The notes below the pieces were generated by a model. It did not search any database. It saw only the letters and a list, made by a program, of their open reading frames with translations, and was not told the DNA's origin. From positions 1 to 47,175 of the forward strand of contig CAJVYL010000002.1 of NCBI GenBank assembly GCA_913009265.1: DNA of 47,175 bases, read 5' to 3'. The first letter of the stretch is position 1, and every line of letters begins with the position of its first letter. Positions 33,958 through 43,753 of the stretch are shown piece by piece. The translations under genes and the position numbers were made by a program. This DNA is from an uncultured Methylococcales bacterium. GTDB lineage: Bacteria; Pseudomonadota; Gammaproteobacteria; Methylococcales; Methylomonadaceae.

Positions 33958-36081
33958 ATGCAGGCAACTCAAATCGAAACAGAGAATCAAGTGTCAGATA
34001 ATATACCTATGGAAATAAACGAATTAGAAAAGCCTGAATATTATATTAATCGTGAGTTAAGTTTATTAGAGTTTAATGTGCGTGTTTTGGCGCAAGCAAA
34101 AAATGAATATGTTCCTTTGCTTGAGCGCCTTAATTATTTATGTATTTCTAGCTCTAATTTGGATGAGTTTTTTGAAGTGCGGGTTGCCAGTGTTTTACAA
34201 ATGGCAAATATTGATCCTGAAGCTTGTAGTTCTGATGGCTTAACCCCCAATGAACAATTAGACAAAATTTGTGCTAAGGCTCATGAATTGGTGGAAGATC
34301 AATATCATGTGCTTAATGAAATACTAATCCCTAAGCTTAAAGAAGAAGATATTCGATTTGTACGGCGTGATAAATGGACTGATGTACAAAGAAAATGGTT
34401 GGCGAAATATTTTAATGAGGAATTATTGCCAATTCTAACGCCGGTTGGTTTAGATTCTGCTCACCCTTTTCCTCGAATTCTAAACAAAAGTTTAAACTTT
34501 ATTATTTCTTTAACAGGTAAGGATGCCTTTGGTCGAAATAGTGGGTGTGCAATTTTACAGGTGCCTCGGGCTTTACCTAGAATTATTCAGTTACCAGCAG
34601 AAGAAACAAAAAGTGGTCCCTATGATTTTGTATTTCTGTCTTCAATTATTCATGCCTTTGTAAATGAGTTATTTAATGGAATGACTGTAAAAGGTTGTCA
34701 TCAATTTAGAGTGACGCGTAATAGCGACTTTTTTGTTGATGATGATGCTATTGATGATTTACTTCATGCGGTAGAAGGTGAATTGGTCATGCGTAACTAT
34801 GGTGATGAAGTGCGCATGGAAGTTGATGAGAATTGCCCTGAACAAACGGTTGATTTTTTACGAGAACGCTTTAGATTAAATATTGATCGAATCTTTAAAA
34901 CCAAAGGCCCTGTAAATTTAAGTCGCTTACAAGCTATTTTTAGTTTAATTGAACGTCCGGATCTTAAATTCGCTCCGTTTAAACCTTACGCTCCTACACA
35001 GTTAGGTAGAAAGAGAAATGTGTTTGATGCGATAAAAAAACAAGATATTTTATTACATCACCCTTATGAATCATTTTTGCCAGTTGTTGAATTTATCCGT
35101 CAAGCAGCTGTTGATCCTTCAGTATTAGCTATTAAGCAGACACTCTATAGAACTGGCGTTGATTCACCTGTTGTAAGTGCCTTAGTTAAAGCCGCAAGAG
35201 CAGGAAAAGAAGTAACCGTTGTTATTGAGTTACGTGCGCGATTTGATGAGAAAGAAAATATAGGCTTGGCAGCAAAACTTCAAGAGGCCGCTGTTCATGT
35301 GGTTTATGGTGTGGTGGGTTATAAAACACATGCCAAAATGTGCCTTGTATTAAGAAAAGAAGGTAAAACCCTGCGTAACTATGTTCATTTAGGGACAGGT
35401 AATTACCATCCTAAAACTGCGCGTCTCTATACTGATTACGGTTTGTTTTCTTGCCATAAGGAATTGGGTGAAGATGTTAGGCGTATTTTCGTTCAATTAA
35501 CAAGTTTAGGTAAAGTAACTAAGTTAAATAAACTTTTACAGTCTCCTTTTACACTTCACGATGGCTTAATTAAAAAAATTGAGCGAGAAATTGAGCATAA
35601 GAAAAGTGGCAAGCCAGCTAAAATTATTCTTAAGGTTAATGCTGTTGTTGAAGAGTTATTAATTCAAGCGTTATACAAAGCATCTCAAGCGGGTGTTGAA
35701 ATAGAATTAATTGTTCGAGGCGTCTGTTGTTTAAGGCCAGGGATTGCAGGCATTTCAGAAAATATAACGGTGCGTTCAATTATCGGGCGATTTTTAGAGC
35801 ATACGCGTGTTTATGTTTTTGAAAATGGCGGTAATTGGGAGGTCTATGGTGCAAGTGCTGATTTAATGAATAGAAATATGTTCAGCCGTGTTGAAACCTG
35901 TTTTCCTATTGATAGTAAAAAGTTACATGATAGAGTTCTAGCCGATTTAGACTGTTATTTAAAAGACAATACCCAGTCTTGGATATTGAAAAGTGATGGA
36001 AGCTATTTACAACGTAAACCAGAAGAAGGTGAAGAGGTCATTACGGCTCAAACTATTTTACTTAAGGGAATGCAGAAATAG
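33958..36081 (+). CDS. ppk1: Polyphosphate kinase 1
   Basis: The ~708-residue protein is full-length PPK1, which reversibly polymerises ATP gamma-phosphate into polyphosphate. Visible features are the N-terminal YINRELSLLEFNVRVL, FRVTRNSDFFVDDD in the head domain, AIKQTLYRTGVDSPVV, and GVVGYKTHAKMCLVL with phospho-accepting H458. HLGTGNYHPKTARLYTDYG and SRVETCFPI follow. I prefer ATG 33958 to TTG 33943; neither has a strong ribosome-binding site. A palindromic element follows the stop. Confidence 0.95.
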   Translation: MQATQIETENQVSDNIPMEINELEKPEYYINRELSLLEFNVRVLAQAKNEYVPLLERLNYLCISSSNLDEFFEVRVASVLQMANIDPEACSSDGLTPNEQLDKICAKAHELVEDQYHVLNEILIPKLKEEDIRFVRRDKWTDVQRKWLAKYFNEELLPILTPVGLDSAHPFPRILNKSLNFIISLTGKDAFGRNSGCAILQVPRALPRIIQLPAEETKSGPYDFVFLSSIIHAFVNELFNGMTVKGCHQFRVTRNSDFFVDDDAIDDLLHAVEGELVMRNYGDEVRMEVDENCPEQTVDFLRERFRLNIDRIFKTKGPVNLSRLQAIFSLIERPDLKFAPFKPYAPTQLGRKRNVFDAIKKQDILLHHPYESFLPVVEFIRQAAVDPSVLAIKQTLYRTGVDSPVVSALVKAARAGKEVTVVIELRARFDEKENIGLAAKLQEAAVHVVYGVVGYKTHAKMCLVLRKEGKTLRNYVHLGTGNYHPKTARLYTDYGLFSCHKELGEDVRRIFVQLTSLGKVTKLNKLLQSPFTLHDGLIKKIEREIEHKKSGKPAKIILKVNAVVEELLIQALYKASQAGVEIELIVRGVCCLRPGIAGISENITVRSIIGRFLEHTRVYVFENGGNWEVYGASADLMNRNMFSRVETCFPIDSKKLHDRVLADLDCYLKDNTQSWILKSDGSYLQRKPEEGEEVITAQTILLKGMQK

Positions 36082-36111
36082 TTTTTCTGTAGAGTATTTA
36101 GTAACTGCTTT

Positions 36112-36173
36112 TTGGCGCGCAGGTTTTAACCTGCATTCTTGAGCGTAAGAGCAGGCTAAAGCCTGCGCGCCAA
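36112..36173. repeat. Dispersed palindrome, TTTAGCCTGC family, copy 3
   Basis: TTGGCGCGCAGG at the left end pairs exactly with CCTGCGCGCCAA at the right end. The inner arms (TTTTAACCTGC and GCAGGCTAAA) pair with a few mismatches. It lies between the convergent ppk1 and histidine kinase genes, where the hairpin could stop both transcripts. Confidence 0.8.
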
Positions 36174-36218
36174 TAATGAACTATTTTTATTGAAGTGGCT
36201 TTAACCCATTAGCAGGTT

Positions 36219-37970
36219 TTAATCTGTAGCTAGCTCAGGTATAAATACTTTAAAAATTGCGCCCCCAGCAGGGTTATGTTCGGCCCATATTTTTCCTTTA
36301 TGGGCTAGCATAATTTCTTGGCTAATCGCTAAACCTAAACCTGTCCCACCAGAACCATCTTTGGTTTTACTACTTTGAATAAATTTATTAAAAATACTTA
36401 ATAATTCATTATCTGGAATACCAATACCTTGGTCTGCAATAGAGATTAAAATTCCAGTAGTCTTTTTGGTGTCAGTAGCTCTTTTTCCTATAATGCTATC
36501 TGAGTTTTCAATATTAATTGTGATTTTCTTGTTTTCTGGTGAATAATTAATGGCATTAGCAAGTAAATTACTTAAAACCTGAAGTATTTTGTCTTTATCA
36601 CAAGAAATGATTGCTGAGTTTTTTGCTTGATTTAGTTCGAAATTAATATTTTTTTCTTTGATTTTGGCTGAATATTCATTATAAATTTGCTGGCTGAGTA
36701 AAAACAGATCATTCTTTTGAATGTTTAACTCTACCTTTCCTGATTCAAGTTTTGATAAATCAAGTAAGGCATTTAATAAGGATAATAAGCGCTGACTACT
36801 GGTTTCGATATTGCTTAAAAATTTATGTAGTTTAGCAGTGCTCTGATCATTTAAGGGCTGTGATTTAAATTGCTTTAGGCATAAATGAGTAAAGCTAATA
36901 ATTGCATGCATAGGTGTTCTAAGTTCATGCGACATATTGGCCAAAAACTCACTTTTGGCAATATTTGCAATTTCAGCTGCATTTCTTGCTTGTTTTAAAT
37001 CTGTTATTTGCTCATCAACCAAGTCTTGTAAATGATCTCTATGTTGCTCTAATTGACTTTCATATTGTTTTTTTTCTGATATGTTAATTAGAATACTTAA
37101 ATATTGATAAGGTATTCCGTGTTCATCAAGAAAAGGGGTGATGCTTTCAGTAAACCATGCTTTTTCACCCTGTTTGTTTAAGTAGCAAGTCTCTCCAACC
37201 CAAGGTACACCTTGAGCTAAAAATTGCTTTTGTTGTTGTAATAGTAATTTATTATCCGAACTGTCATTAATTTCTGCTTGAATGGATAGCTCACCAATAA
37301 ACTCAATACGCTTTCTTTCAAGCATACGACAAAAGTGATTGTTGATATCTATAACACGAAAATCTTTATCTCTCATAATTACGCCAGTAGCAAGCTCTAG
37401 GGCGTGTTTATGGTCTTCAAGTTCCTTTTCGAGTTTTTTATTTAGTGTGACATCCCGAAAAAAACAAACAATAACGTCATTTTCTGGATTATCTGTTATA
37501 TCTTCGGCGAAAGGGTCTTCTTCAATGGAATCATCAAAAAGGACTATGTTTTCATTACTAGCTTGGCCTGTTGAAACATACAATAAAATATCAAACCCCA
37601 TTCTATGTTTTCCAGATAATGGAATATCTGTTGAAGCGCGAGAAGATATAAAGTAATTGATATAGGCGCCAACATTACCATCAACCCAGTCAGGGCAGGG
37701 TATTAAGTCAGGGATTTTACGGGTGATAACCTCGCTTTCACTATAACCAAATATATGCTGAGCGGCTATATTGAATGATTCAACTTTGCCATCTGGAGCG
37801 AATGTAATAATGCCATCTGAGGCATTATGAAGTAGCGATTGTAGTTTTGCTTGTGCTGTTATTAGTTTATTACCAGCCTGAGAGAGTTCGGTGTTTTGTT
37901 TTTTTAAAGTGTTTAGATCTTGAATTACTTGAGTAATTTCTGTTGATTCAGGTGTGTTTATTGACTTCAT
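36219..37970 (-). CDS. PAS-domain sensor histidine kinase
   Basis: The 583-residue protein lacks membrane segments, so it is cytosolic. A short coiled coil is followed by a PAS domain (about 45-175, with [17 protein letters not shown]) and a second PAS/PAC (about 185-300). The HisKA domain has phospho-accepting H348 in [11 protein letters not shown]. The ATPase has [21 protein letters not shown] and [10 protein letters not shown]. It lacks a receiver of its own. The response regulator gene 14 bases upstream, on the same strand, is its likely partner. The signal is unknown. Confidence 0.92.
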   Translation of the reverse strand: MKSINTPESTEITQVIQDLNTLKKQNTELSQAGNKLITAQAKLQSLLHNASDGIITFAPDGKVESFNIAAQHIFGYSESEVITRKIPDLIPCPDWVDGNVGAYINYFISSRASTDIPLSGKHRMGFDILLYVSTGQASNENIVLFDDSIEEDPFAEDITDNPENDVIVCFFRDVTLNKKLEKELEDHKHALELATGVIMRDKDFRVIDINNHFCRMLERKRIEFIGELSIQAEINDSSDNKLLLQQQKQFLAQGVPWVGETCYLNKQGEKAWFTESITPFLDEHGIPYQYLSILINISEKKQYESQLEQHRDHLQDLVDEQITDLKQARNAAEIANIAKSEFLANMSHELRTPMHAIISFTHLCLKQFKSQPLNDQSTAKLHKFLSNIETSSQRLLSLLNALLDLSKLESGKVELNIQKNDLFLLSQQIYNEYSAKIKEKNINFELNQAKNSAIISCDKDKILQVLSNLLANAINYSPENKKITINIENSDSIIGKRATDTKKTTGILISIADQGIGIPDNELLSIFNKFIQSSKTKDGSGGTGLGLAISQEIMLAHKGKIWAEHNPAGGAIFKVFIPELATD

Positions 37971-37984
37971 TTTAGAATAAAATA

Positions 37985-38881
37985 TTAATCCAAAGTAAGT
38001 TGAGCGCGTACTTCATTACCTTTTCCTCTGTATTCAACTAAGGAAAAACTTAATTTGTTTGCAATAGCAATACCTCTACCATGTGAGTCCATTACCCGAT
38101 TAGGATCAAAGTCCATATATGTTTCCCAGTCAAAACCTTCACCTTGATCAGTAATAATGATTTCAATTTTATTTTTTAGGCGTTGAAAATTTAGAGTGGC
38201 TATCTTGTCTTTATTTTGTTTGAGTAATAAGCGTGCAGAAATTTCTTCAACCCAGGTTCCTTTTTCATTAAGTGCTGATTTTTCATCATAAGTAATTCCC
38301 AAGTTACCATGTTCAATAGCATTAACCATCAACTCAGTGAGTCCCATCACTATCTTTTCAGGTTGGGGACAAGCATTTGATACTAAGGATGCAATTGAAC
38401 GTGCTTCATCGAGGGTTTTATATTCAAATACAGCTAAATTAAGCATTCCCATGGTGAGTTTTGTTTGCTCAAGAGATTGCTGAATTGCTTTATAACGTAG
38501 ACTGTCATTAACGGCTGTTTTAACAACTGATAATAAAACCTCTTCATTAAATGGTTTTGTTAAATAATAAAAAGCACCTGCATTTAATCCCTCAGCAATA
38601 TCAGCCACACTCGCTTTGGCTGTTTGAAAAATTATAGGGCGATGTTGCAAAATAGGATGTTGTTTTAGTTTTTCTAAAACTTCCATACCACTCATATTGG
38701 GCATCATTCTATCAAGAAGAATAACATCGTAGATTTCCGGGTCTTTTTCGAGCATTGCCCATGCAATAGCACCGTCTGTTGCAGTACTTGTTTGATAGTC
38801 TTCAGATAGGTATTCAGTAATAATTTCTAAGTTTAACTCTTCATCATCAACTATTAAAATATGAGCCTTATTATTTTCCAT
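37985..38881 (-). CDS. Response regulator with C-terminal GHKL (anti-sigma-type) ATPase domain
   Basis: Residues 1-120 form a receiver with acidic pair DD at 12-13, D57 in [12 protein letters not shown] and K109 in YLTKPF. From about 150 to 298 lies a HATPase_c domain of the RsbW kind, with [24 protein letters not shown] and [12 protein letters not shown]. There is no HisKA. Such proteins are seen as switches that phosphorylate or sequester anti-anti-sigma partners, but no STAS protein or sigma factor is adjacent. It is the first gene of the unit with the histidine kinase. Confidence 0.88.
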   Translation of the reverse strand: MENNKAHILIVDDEELNLEIITEYLSEDYQTSTATDGAIAWAMLEKDPEIYDVILLDRMMPNMSGMEVLEKLKQHPILQHRPIIFQTAKASVADIAEGLNAGAFYYLTKPFNEEVLLSVVKTAVNDSLRYKAIQQSLEQTKLTMGMLNLAVFEYKTLDEARSIASLVSNACPQPEKIVMGLTELMVNAIEHGNLGITYDEKSALNEKGTWVEEISARLLLKQNKDKIATLNFQRLKNKIEIIITDQGEGFDWETYMDFDPNRVMDSHGRGIAIANKLSFSLVEYRGKGNEVRAQLTLD

Positions 38882-38935
38882 GATGTAGTATCTTTATTTA
38901 ATTGAGCTTTAGTTTGTTATTAGAATTGATTATAG

Positions 38936-39475
38936 ATGAAAAAAAACCAAAAGGTAGTGGGGTTTGCACAATTAGGCGACCCAGTATTGAGACTGCATGC
39001 TGAAACAGTGGAAGATATTAATTCCCTTAAAATTTCTACGATAATAAATACTATGCGTTCTGAATTATCAAATTCAAACGGTGTAGGTTTAGCAGCTCCA
39101 CAGATATTTGAGTCCGTATGTATTGTTATTATCGCTTCCCGACCTTCTAGGCGATATCCTCTAGCGCCTGAAATGGAAGCTGTGGTTATGATTAATCCTA
39201 GTTTTAAAGTTATATCTAATGATATAAAGACAGATTGGGAAGGCTGTTTAAGTGTTCCTGGGATTAGGGCATTAGTCCCTAGATATACAAAAATTGATAT
39301 TAGTTACCTAGATGAGCAAGGTAAAAAGAAAAAATTAATTGCTGAAGATTTTGTTGCTCGTATTTTTCAGCATGAATATGATCATTTAAACGGGCTGGTT
39401 TATCTGGATCGAGTAGAAGATAATAAAGACATTATTTCTGAATCTGAATTTCAAAAGATGATGGAAGGTAACTGA
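38936..39475 (+). CDS. def: Peptide deformylase
   Basis: The 179-residue protein has all three deformylase motifs: GVGLAAPQI at 49-57, EGCLS at 102-106 (metal cysteine), and HEYDH at 146-150 (metal histidines and catalytic glutamate). It removes the formyl group from nascent proteins. It is not next to fmt, as the main def usually is, and its insert SRRYPLAPEM is typical of the type often present as a second deformylase. It is divergent from the signalling pair by about 54 bases. Confidence 0.93.
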   Translation: MKKNQKVVGFAQLGDPVLRLHAETVEDINSLKISTIINTMRSELSNSNGVGLAAPQIFESVCIVIIASRPSRRYPLAPEMEAVVMINPSFKVISNDIKTDWEGCLSVPGIRALVPRYTKIDISYLDEQGKKKKLIAEDFVARIFQHEYDHLNGLVYLDRVEDNKDIISESEFQKMMEGN

Positions 39476-39511
39476 ATTTGATATTAGCATAATTTATATT
39501 GGGCGAACGGA

Positions 39512-39937
39512 ATGAATAATAACAATGTATTAGAATACGAAAACATACCTCAAGTTGCTATGGATGCAATGAATGGTGTGCATAAAGATGAGTTAAATAT
39601 TGTAAATAACGTACATGCTGCAATTGTTGCAGGCAATAAAAATGAGGTTTCTGTTTTATGTGCGCAGTGGTTAGAACATACTAAGGCTCATTTTGATAGA
39701 GAGAATATGATGATGGAAAAATATGGGTTTCCAGCTATTCATTGTCATCAAGGTGAACATATTGAAGCCTTAAAAGGTCTGGAATTAATTATACAAACAT
39801 GGAAAAGTACACAAGATTTAAATGAATTAAAAGCTTACGTTTCTGTTGTTTGGCCTGAATGGTATGTTAATCATATCTCTACTATGGACACGGTTACTTC
39901 TGCTTTTATTAAGCAAGCTATGTTAAATGCTAACTAG
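39512..39937 (+). CDS. Haemerythrin-like O2-binding protein
   Basis: The 141-residue protein has a full set of diiron ligands with the right spacing: H24, H60 and E64 (HFDRENMM), H79 and H83, H121 and D126 (HISTMD). Bacterial haemerythrins bind O2 or related molecules for delivery, sensing or storage. The protein is soluble and single-domain. It follows def with a 36-base gap and is probably cotranscribed. A link with the kinase pair across the divergent promoter is possible but not shown. Confidence 0.88.
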   Translation: MNNNNVLEYENIPQVAMDAMNGVHKDELNIVNNVHAAIVAGNKNEVSVLCAQWLEHTKAHFDRENMMMEKYGFPAIHCHQGEHIEALKGLELIIQTWKSTQDLNELKAYVSVVWPEWYVNHISTMDTVTSAFIKQAMLNAN

Positions 39938-40080
39938 CACTCCCCGTCTATTTCTTGCCAGAGTGAAGATAACAAGCTAATATTATTGATTGTATCGTGA
40001 AATGTTCCTTATTTCTTGAGGGATCTAAAGCATAAGTAGCATCGTAAAATTACACTATAAAATGTTTAAAGGAGAAAAAT

Positions 40081-40653
40081 ATGTATAACAAAATGGCAGT
40101 GTTTATCTTAATCTTTATCACTACAATTCTGAGTGGTTGTACAAGTCATTATTATAGACCTGTTGAAGATGTTGATCTGGTTGAGGTCAGTTATGATTCA
40201 GTAGATAGACTTTTGGAAGAAGTAAGCCAACCTATTCCAAAGGGATCGCTTATTGTTGTTAGTACTTTGGTAAATGTTAATGACTTAGAACAAACATCTG
40301 CATTTGGTCGTATTGTTTCAGGTCAAATGGCTTCAGCATTTAACAATTCTGGCTATCGTATAAAACGTATGGAAATGCCAACAAAGTTTTTTGTTGAAGA
40401 TAAAGGTGGCATGCTACATTTAACCGATGAAGCACTTCAGTCGCTGAATAAGCATCAAGCTTCAGCGATAGTTGTTGGGGTTTTTGCTGCTGGTAGTAGA
40501 ACAGCTTATGTTTCTTTACGTGTTGTTGATATTCTTAGCCAAAATACTATTTCTTCAACTGATTTCTCAGTACCTATGGGGCCAGACACTAGTCTTTTAT
40601 TAGAGACAAATGACACAGGTGATGCTAAGCCTGAATCTGTATCTTTAAATTGA
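40081..40653 (+). CDS. FlgO-like outer-membrane lipoprotein
   Basis: The 190-residue protein has a lipoprotein signal ending LSGC, with lipidated C20, followed by a FlgO-type domain (about 35-165: KGSLIVVSTLVNVNDLEQTS, FGRIVSGQMASAF, AIVVGVFAAG). FlgO proteins are outer-membrane lipoproteins first described with Vibrio flagella, but many stand far from flagellar genes, as here. A strong AAAGGAGA site precedes the ATG. A near-perfect palindrome follows at 40703. Confidence 0.85.
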   Translation: MYNKMAVFILIFITTILSGCTSHYYRPVEDVDLVEVSYDSVDRLLEEVSQPIPKGSLIVVSTLVNVNDLEQTSAFGRIVSGQMASAFNNSGYRIKRMEMPTKFFVEDKGGMLHLTDEALQSLNKHQASAIVVGVFAAGSRTAYVSLRVVDILSQNTISSTDFSVPMGPDTSLLLETNDTGDAKPESVSLN

Positions 40654-40702
40654 TTTATTAGTTCATAATTTAAAGATAACAACTTTTTTGATTAGAAAAG
40701 AA

Positions 40703-40739
40703 TAACCAGTAATTAAAATATTATTTTAATTACTGGTTA
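40703..40739. terminator. Long AT-rich palindrome after flgO-like gene
   Basis: TAACCAGTAATTAAAAT is complemented almost exactly by ATTTTAATTACTGGTTA, leaving only a few central bases. It begins 50 bases after the stop. It is probably a terminator, though no U-tract follows. The rest of the 305-base gap holds only the promoter region of the next gene, with no other feature seen. Confidence 0.5.
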
Positions 40740-40958
40740 AAGAATCTAAATACTACTCCCCTTAAAAACTGTATATCATCATTCAGGACATTATCAGATG
40801 AATGGGCTGAGGATAGAAAAGACCTGAATTAGTGTCTTATTCTGTTATTCCTAAAATGATGAGAAAGCAGGCAACCCCTTATCAATAAAGAAGACTGTAT
40901 TTGTAGGCTATAGGTTTTTCAACTAAGCTTTCAACTCAGTTTCAGTAAGGAGTTACTC

Positions 40959-42728
40959 TTGTTAACTTTTAATGGCATCAAAAGAGTTTTGTTGATTAGT
41001 TTAAAGTTCATCTATAATTTTCAGCAAACGCTTTTATTATCCATATTGCCAGTCTTAGTTCTAATTCTATCCTCTAGCAATGCTCAAGCTTATGGAGAAG
41101 CTAAAAGTTTAGATAAGGGTTGGCAATATCATTGGGGTGACTCTTCATTTAATAGTGATGGGGTTCCTGAGTGGACTATTAAAAACTCTGATCAAACAGG
41201 ATGGAAGAATATTGATTTTCCATCTAATCCACCCAATCGTTATGGCCAAAAAAATGTTTGGTATCGAACAACACTGCCAAATAACATTTGGCGTGATCCT
41301 GTTATATATATTTTTAGTGTAGATTTAATTACAGAGGTCTATATTGAGGGTCGTAAAATTTATCAGTATGGTTCTTTTGATAAATATGGGCAAGGGCGGT
41401 TTGAAGGCTGGCCGTGGCATATGATTAGCCTACCTAATGATTTTGCAGGCAAAGAAATCTATTTTAGGGTGTTTTCCTCAGCAAGCGATATTGGTTTATG
41501 GGGCGAAGTTAAGCTGATGGAACGCATAGATCAAATTCTATATATCTTAAATAATTCCTTAAAAGATATTGTAGTTAGTGGTTTATCTTTATTGATTTCA
41601 TTATTAGCATTAATTTTTGCTTTTTTTAATACAAATCGCCAAACATATTTTTTGATTTTCTTTTTTACCCTATCATCTAGTGTTATGTTGTTTGCTCAAA
41701 GTCAGGCAAAGCAACTTCTGTTTAATGCTCCTTTAGTTTGGGATCATATTGCCGCAACAACATATTTTGTTCTACCCATTATCATGGCTCTTTTATTTAA
41801 GTCTTGGTATCAATGGCGATTTACAAAGCTTATTCAAGCAATTTGGAAGTTTCATGTTGTATTTTTAGTCCTTGCTATTGGTGGTTCAATTGCTGGTTTT
41901 GTTGAATTATCGACTATGTATTTGATGTTTGATTTATTGCTAATGGTAAGTTTGATTGTTTTATTTATGATTGCACTTATAGAATATAAAGTCGTTGAGA
42001 AAGACGTTAAAATAATGATTTTTAGCTTTGCTGTATTTAGTCTTTTTCTTTTGATTGATATGGGCGTTGCGCATAATATTTTACCCTGGACCCGTATGCC
42101 TATCGCCTTGGGACTACTGTTATTTTCATTCACACTCGTTGTTGTTTCTTTACATCATTTTTCTGTCGTACAAATTGAGTTAAAAGAGTTGAATGTGTCT
42201 TTAGAGAAAAAAGTAGAAGATAGGACTCAAGAGCTTAAACGACTTGCTGGAATTGATTCATTAACTGAATTAATGAATCGACGCGCTTTTTATACGGAAT
42301 CTAATCATATCTTTAATAGCTCTAAACGACATAAGCACGATATGTCGGTATTAGTGTTAGATATTGATTATTTTAAAGTGTTTAATGATTCTTTTGGGCA
42401 TGCTATTGGTGATGAAGTTATCGTTGCGCTTGCAAATTGTATTAAAAACGTTTGTAGAGAAATTGATTTAGCAGCAAGATTTGGTGGTGAAGAGTTTGTA
42501 GTATTGCTTGAAGATACTGATAAAAAGGGTGCAATGATATTTGCTGAACGACTACGCCAGACGATTAGTGAAATTGAAATACAAAATGTAGATAAAAAGG
42601 TTACTGCAAGTATTGGTGTTAGCTATCTTAACCAAGGTACAGAAAATATAAATGAGCTTATTGTACGTGCAGATAAGGCGATGTATATAGCTAAAAATAA
42701 TGGTCGAAATAACTGTCAGCTTGGGTAA
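40959..42728 (+). CDS. Membrane diguanylate cyclase with extracytoplasmic sensor domain
   Basis: The 589-residue protein starts at TTG, supported by AGGAG seven bases upstream. It has an N-terminal membrane segment or signal, then a periplasmic jelly-roll-like domain (about 50-190) and seven hydrophobic segments (about 200-410), as in 7TMR-DISM receptors. A short coiled coil leads to a GGDEF domain with active GGEEF at 509-513. It should make cyclic di-GMP in response to an external ligand. No RxxD I-site is obvious just before GGEEF. It is monocistronic. Confidence 0.9.
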   Translation: MLTFNGIKRVLLISLKFIYNFQQTLLLSILPVLVLILSSSNAQAYGEAKSLDKGWQYHWGDSSFNSDGVPEWTIKNSDQTGWKNIDFPSNPPNRYGQKNVWYRTTLPNNIWRDPVIYIFSVDLITEVYIEGRKIYQYGSFDKYGQGRFEGWPWHMISLPNDFAGKEIYFRVFSSASDIGLWGEVKLMERIDQILYILNNSLKDIVVSGLSLLISLLALIFAFFNTNRQTYFLIFFFTLSSSVMLFAQSQAKQLLFNAPLVWDHIAATTYFVLPIIMALLFKSWYQWRFTKLIQAIWKFHVVFLVLAIGGSIAGFVELSTMYLMFDLLLMVSLIVLFMIALIEYKVVEKDVKIMIFSFAVFSLFLLIDMGVAHNILPWTRMPIALGLLLFSFTLVVVSLHHFSVVQIELKELNVSLEKKVEDRTQELKRLAGIDSLTELMNRRAFYTESNHIFNSSKRHKHDMSVLVLDIDYFKVFNDSFGHAIGDEVIVALANCIKNVCREIDLAARFGGEEFVVLLEDTDKKGAMIFAERLRQTISEIEIQNVDKKVTASIGVSYLNQGTENINELIVRADKAMYIAKNNGRNNCQLG

Positions 42729-42847
42729 TATGTTGACTTGATTTTAACCCATCATCCTAGCTTTCTCCAGCCTCAGCAGAAGAAGGAAGAACAGACGAAC
42801 TTATAATCTGTGGTTTGTATATAGCCATGAAATACTAAATAAGCTGA

Positions 42848-43204
42848 ATGAAAAAAACAGATAAAAAATTAGATAATCAAATATGCAAGGTATTGACTAA
42901 TGCTTGCGAAACAGCAAAGTCTCAAGTAGATGGCTTTCAATGGCTTACGCATTTAGTTAATTACAATCAGTTTCCAGAGAGTCTATTGATCATCTGCATA
43001 TTTGATACTAAGACTGAACTTGAACAAGCTCAACAAGAAAGCCAAAATTTAGTTATTGTTAGTTTAATAAAAAATGAACTTAAGCAGATAAATATCAGAT
43101 TCAACGATATAAAGAGTCATGTTTTATTCGATACGGAAGAAGCATGTGAGGTTCAGCATAATGGAAATTGGCAAAAGCGGTTTAAGGATATCTCTATTAA
43201 GTAA
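42848..43204 (+). CDS. Conserved small protein of unknown function
   Basis: The 118-residue soluble protein, starting MKKTDKKLDNQICKVLTNAC and containing FQWLTHLVNY and FDTEEACE, resembles a conserved gammaproteobacterial family often labelled as Fis-family regulator in databases. I see no Fis helix-turn-helix in it, so I leave the function open. A weak purine stretch only precedes the ATG. Confidence 0.75.
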   Translation: MKKTDKKLDNQICKVLTNACETAKSQVDGFQWLTHLVNYNQFPESLLIICIFDTKTELEQAQQESQNLVIVSLIKNELKQINIRFNDIKSHVLFDTEEACEVQHNGNWQKRFKDISIK

Positions 43205-43753
43205 GTTAGTAATATATGTAATCTTTCAATAGCGTTCTATTTTTTTATACAGAGAATTTAAAGCCGTAAAACACTTTATTGTGACATTATTATGAAACAA
43301 TCCATAAACATGTGGGAGCATATAATAAAATAAAAAAAGTATAAGAATTCCCCCAGTTTTTGAAGGTTAAATCTTAAATAATTAGCTAAGTACTTATTGG
43401 AAAAGAGATTATTATTTTATACACAATGGCTGTGGATAACTCTGTGAGTAAGTTCTCAATATCTCACTCAACCCCTTTAATAGATAGCTGTTGAATTAAA
43501 TTGATCAGTTTTTATACAGTGACAAAGACTGTATTTAATTCAATGGCTTATGTTTGTCAATGGTATTGGCTGTATTTTATTTTGTTCAAATGTTTGACAA
43601 ATTTAGTTACTTGCACAAAATGTGTATAAGTCATTGATTGTTTATAAAGTGACTTTAATTGGTGTGACTTTATAAGGTTTTACTGCAACAACTAATAATG
43701 TGTTGTTTGTTATTGTGTAGGATAAATGTTTTTTATTTTAAAAGGAAAGAATA
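43205..43753. other. 549-bp AT-rich non-coding region
   Basis: No reading frame of note lies here on either strand. The region is strongly AT-rich and contains three exact DnaA boxes plus near matches (see the separate entry). The last ~100 bases should include the promoter of the FMN reductase gene. Confidence 0.7.
43417..43629. promoter_or_regulatory. Cluster of DnaA boxes
   Basis: TTATACACA (43417-43425), TGTGGATAA (43431-43439, reverse of TTATCCACA) and TGTGTATAA (43621-43629, reverse of TTATACACA) all match TTATNCACA exactly. TTATACAGA near 43246 and the reverse of TTATAAACA near 43640 differ at one base. GTGGATAACTCTGTG around the middle box resembles known gammaproteobacterial oriC sequence. 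It could be a replication origin, a DnaA-titration site or a DnaA-controlled promoter. Confidence 0.5.

Noticed and set aside
40740-40958. Cyclic di-GMP riboswitch upstream of the diguanylate cyclase
   Set aside because: No GEMM core sequence could be found, only a plain leader with an AGGAG site.
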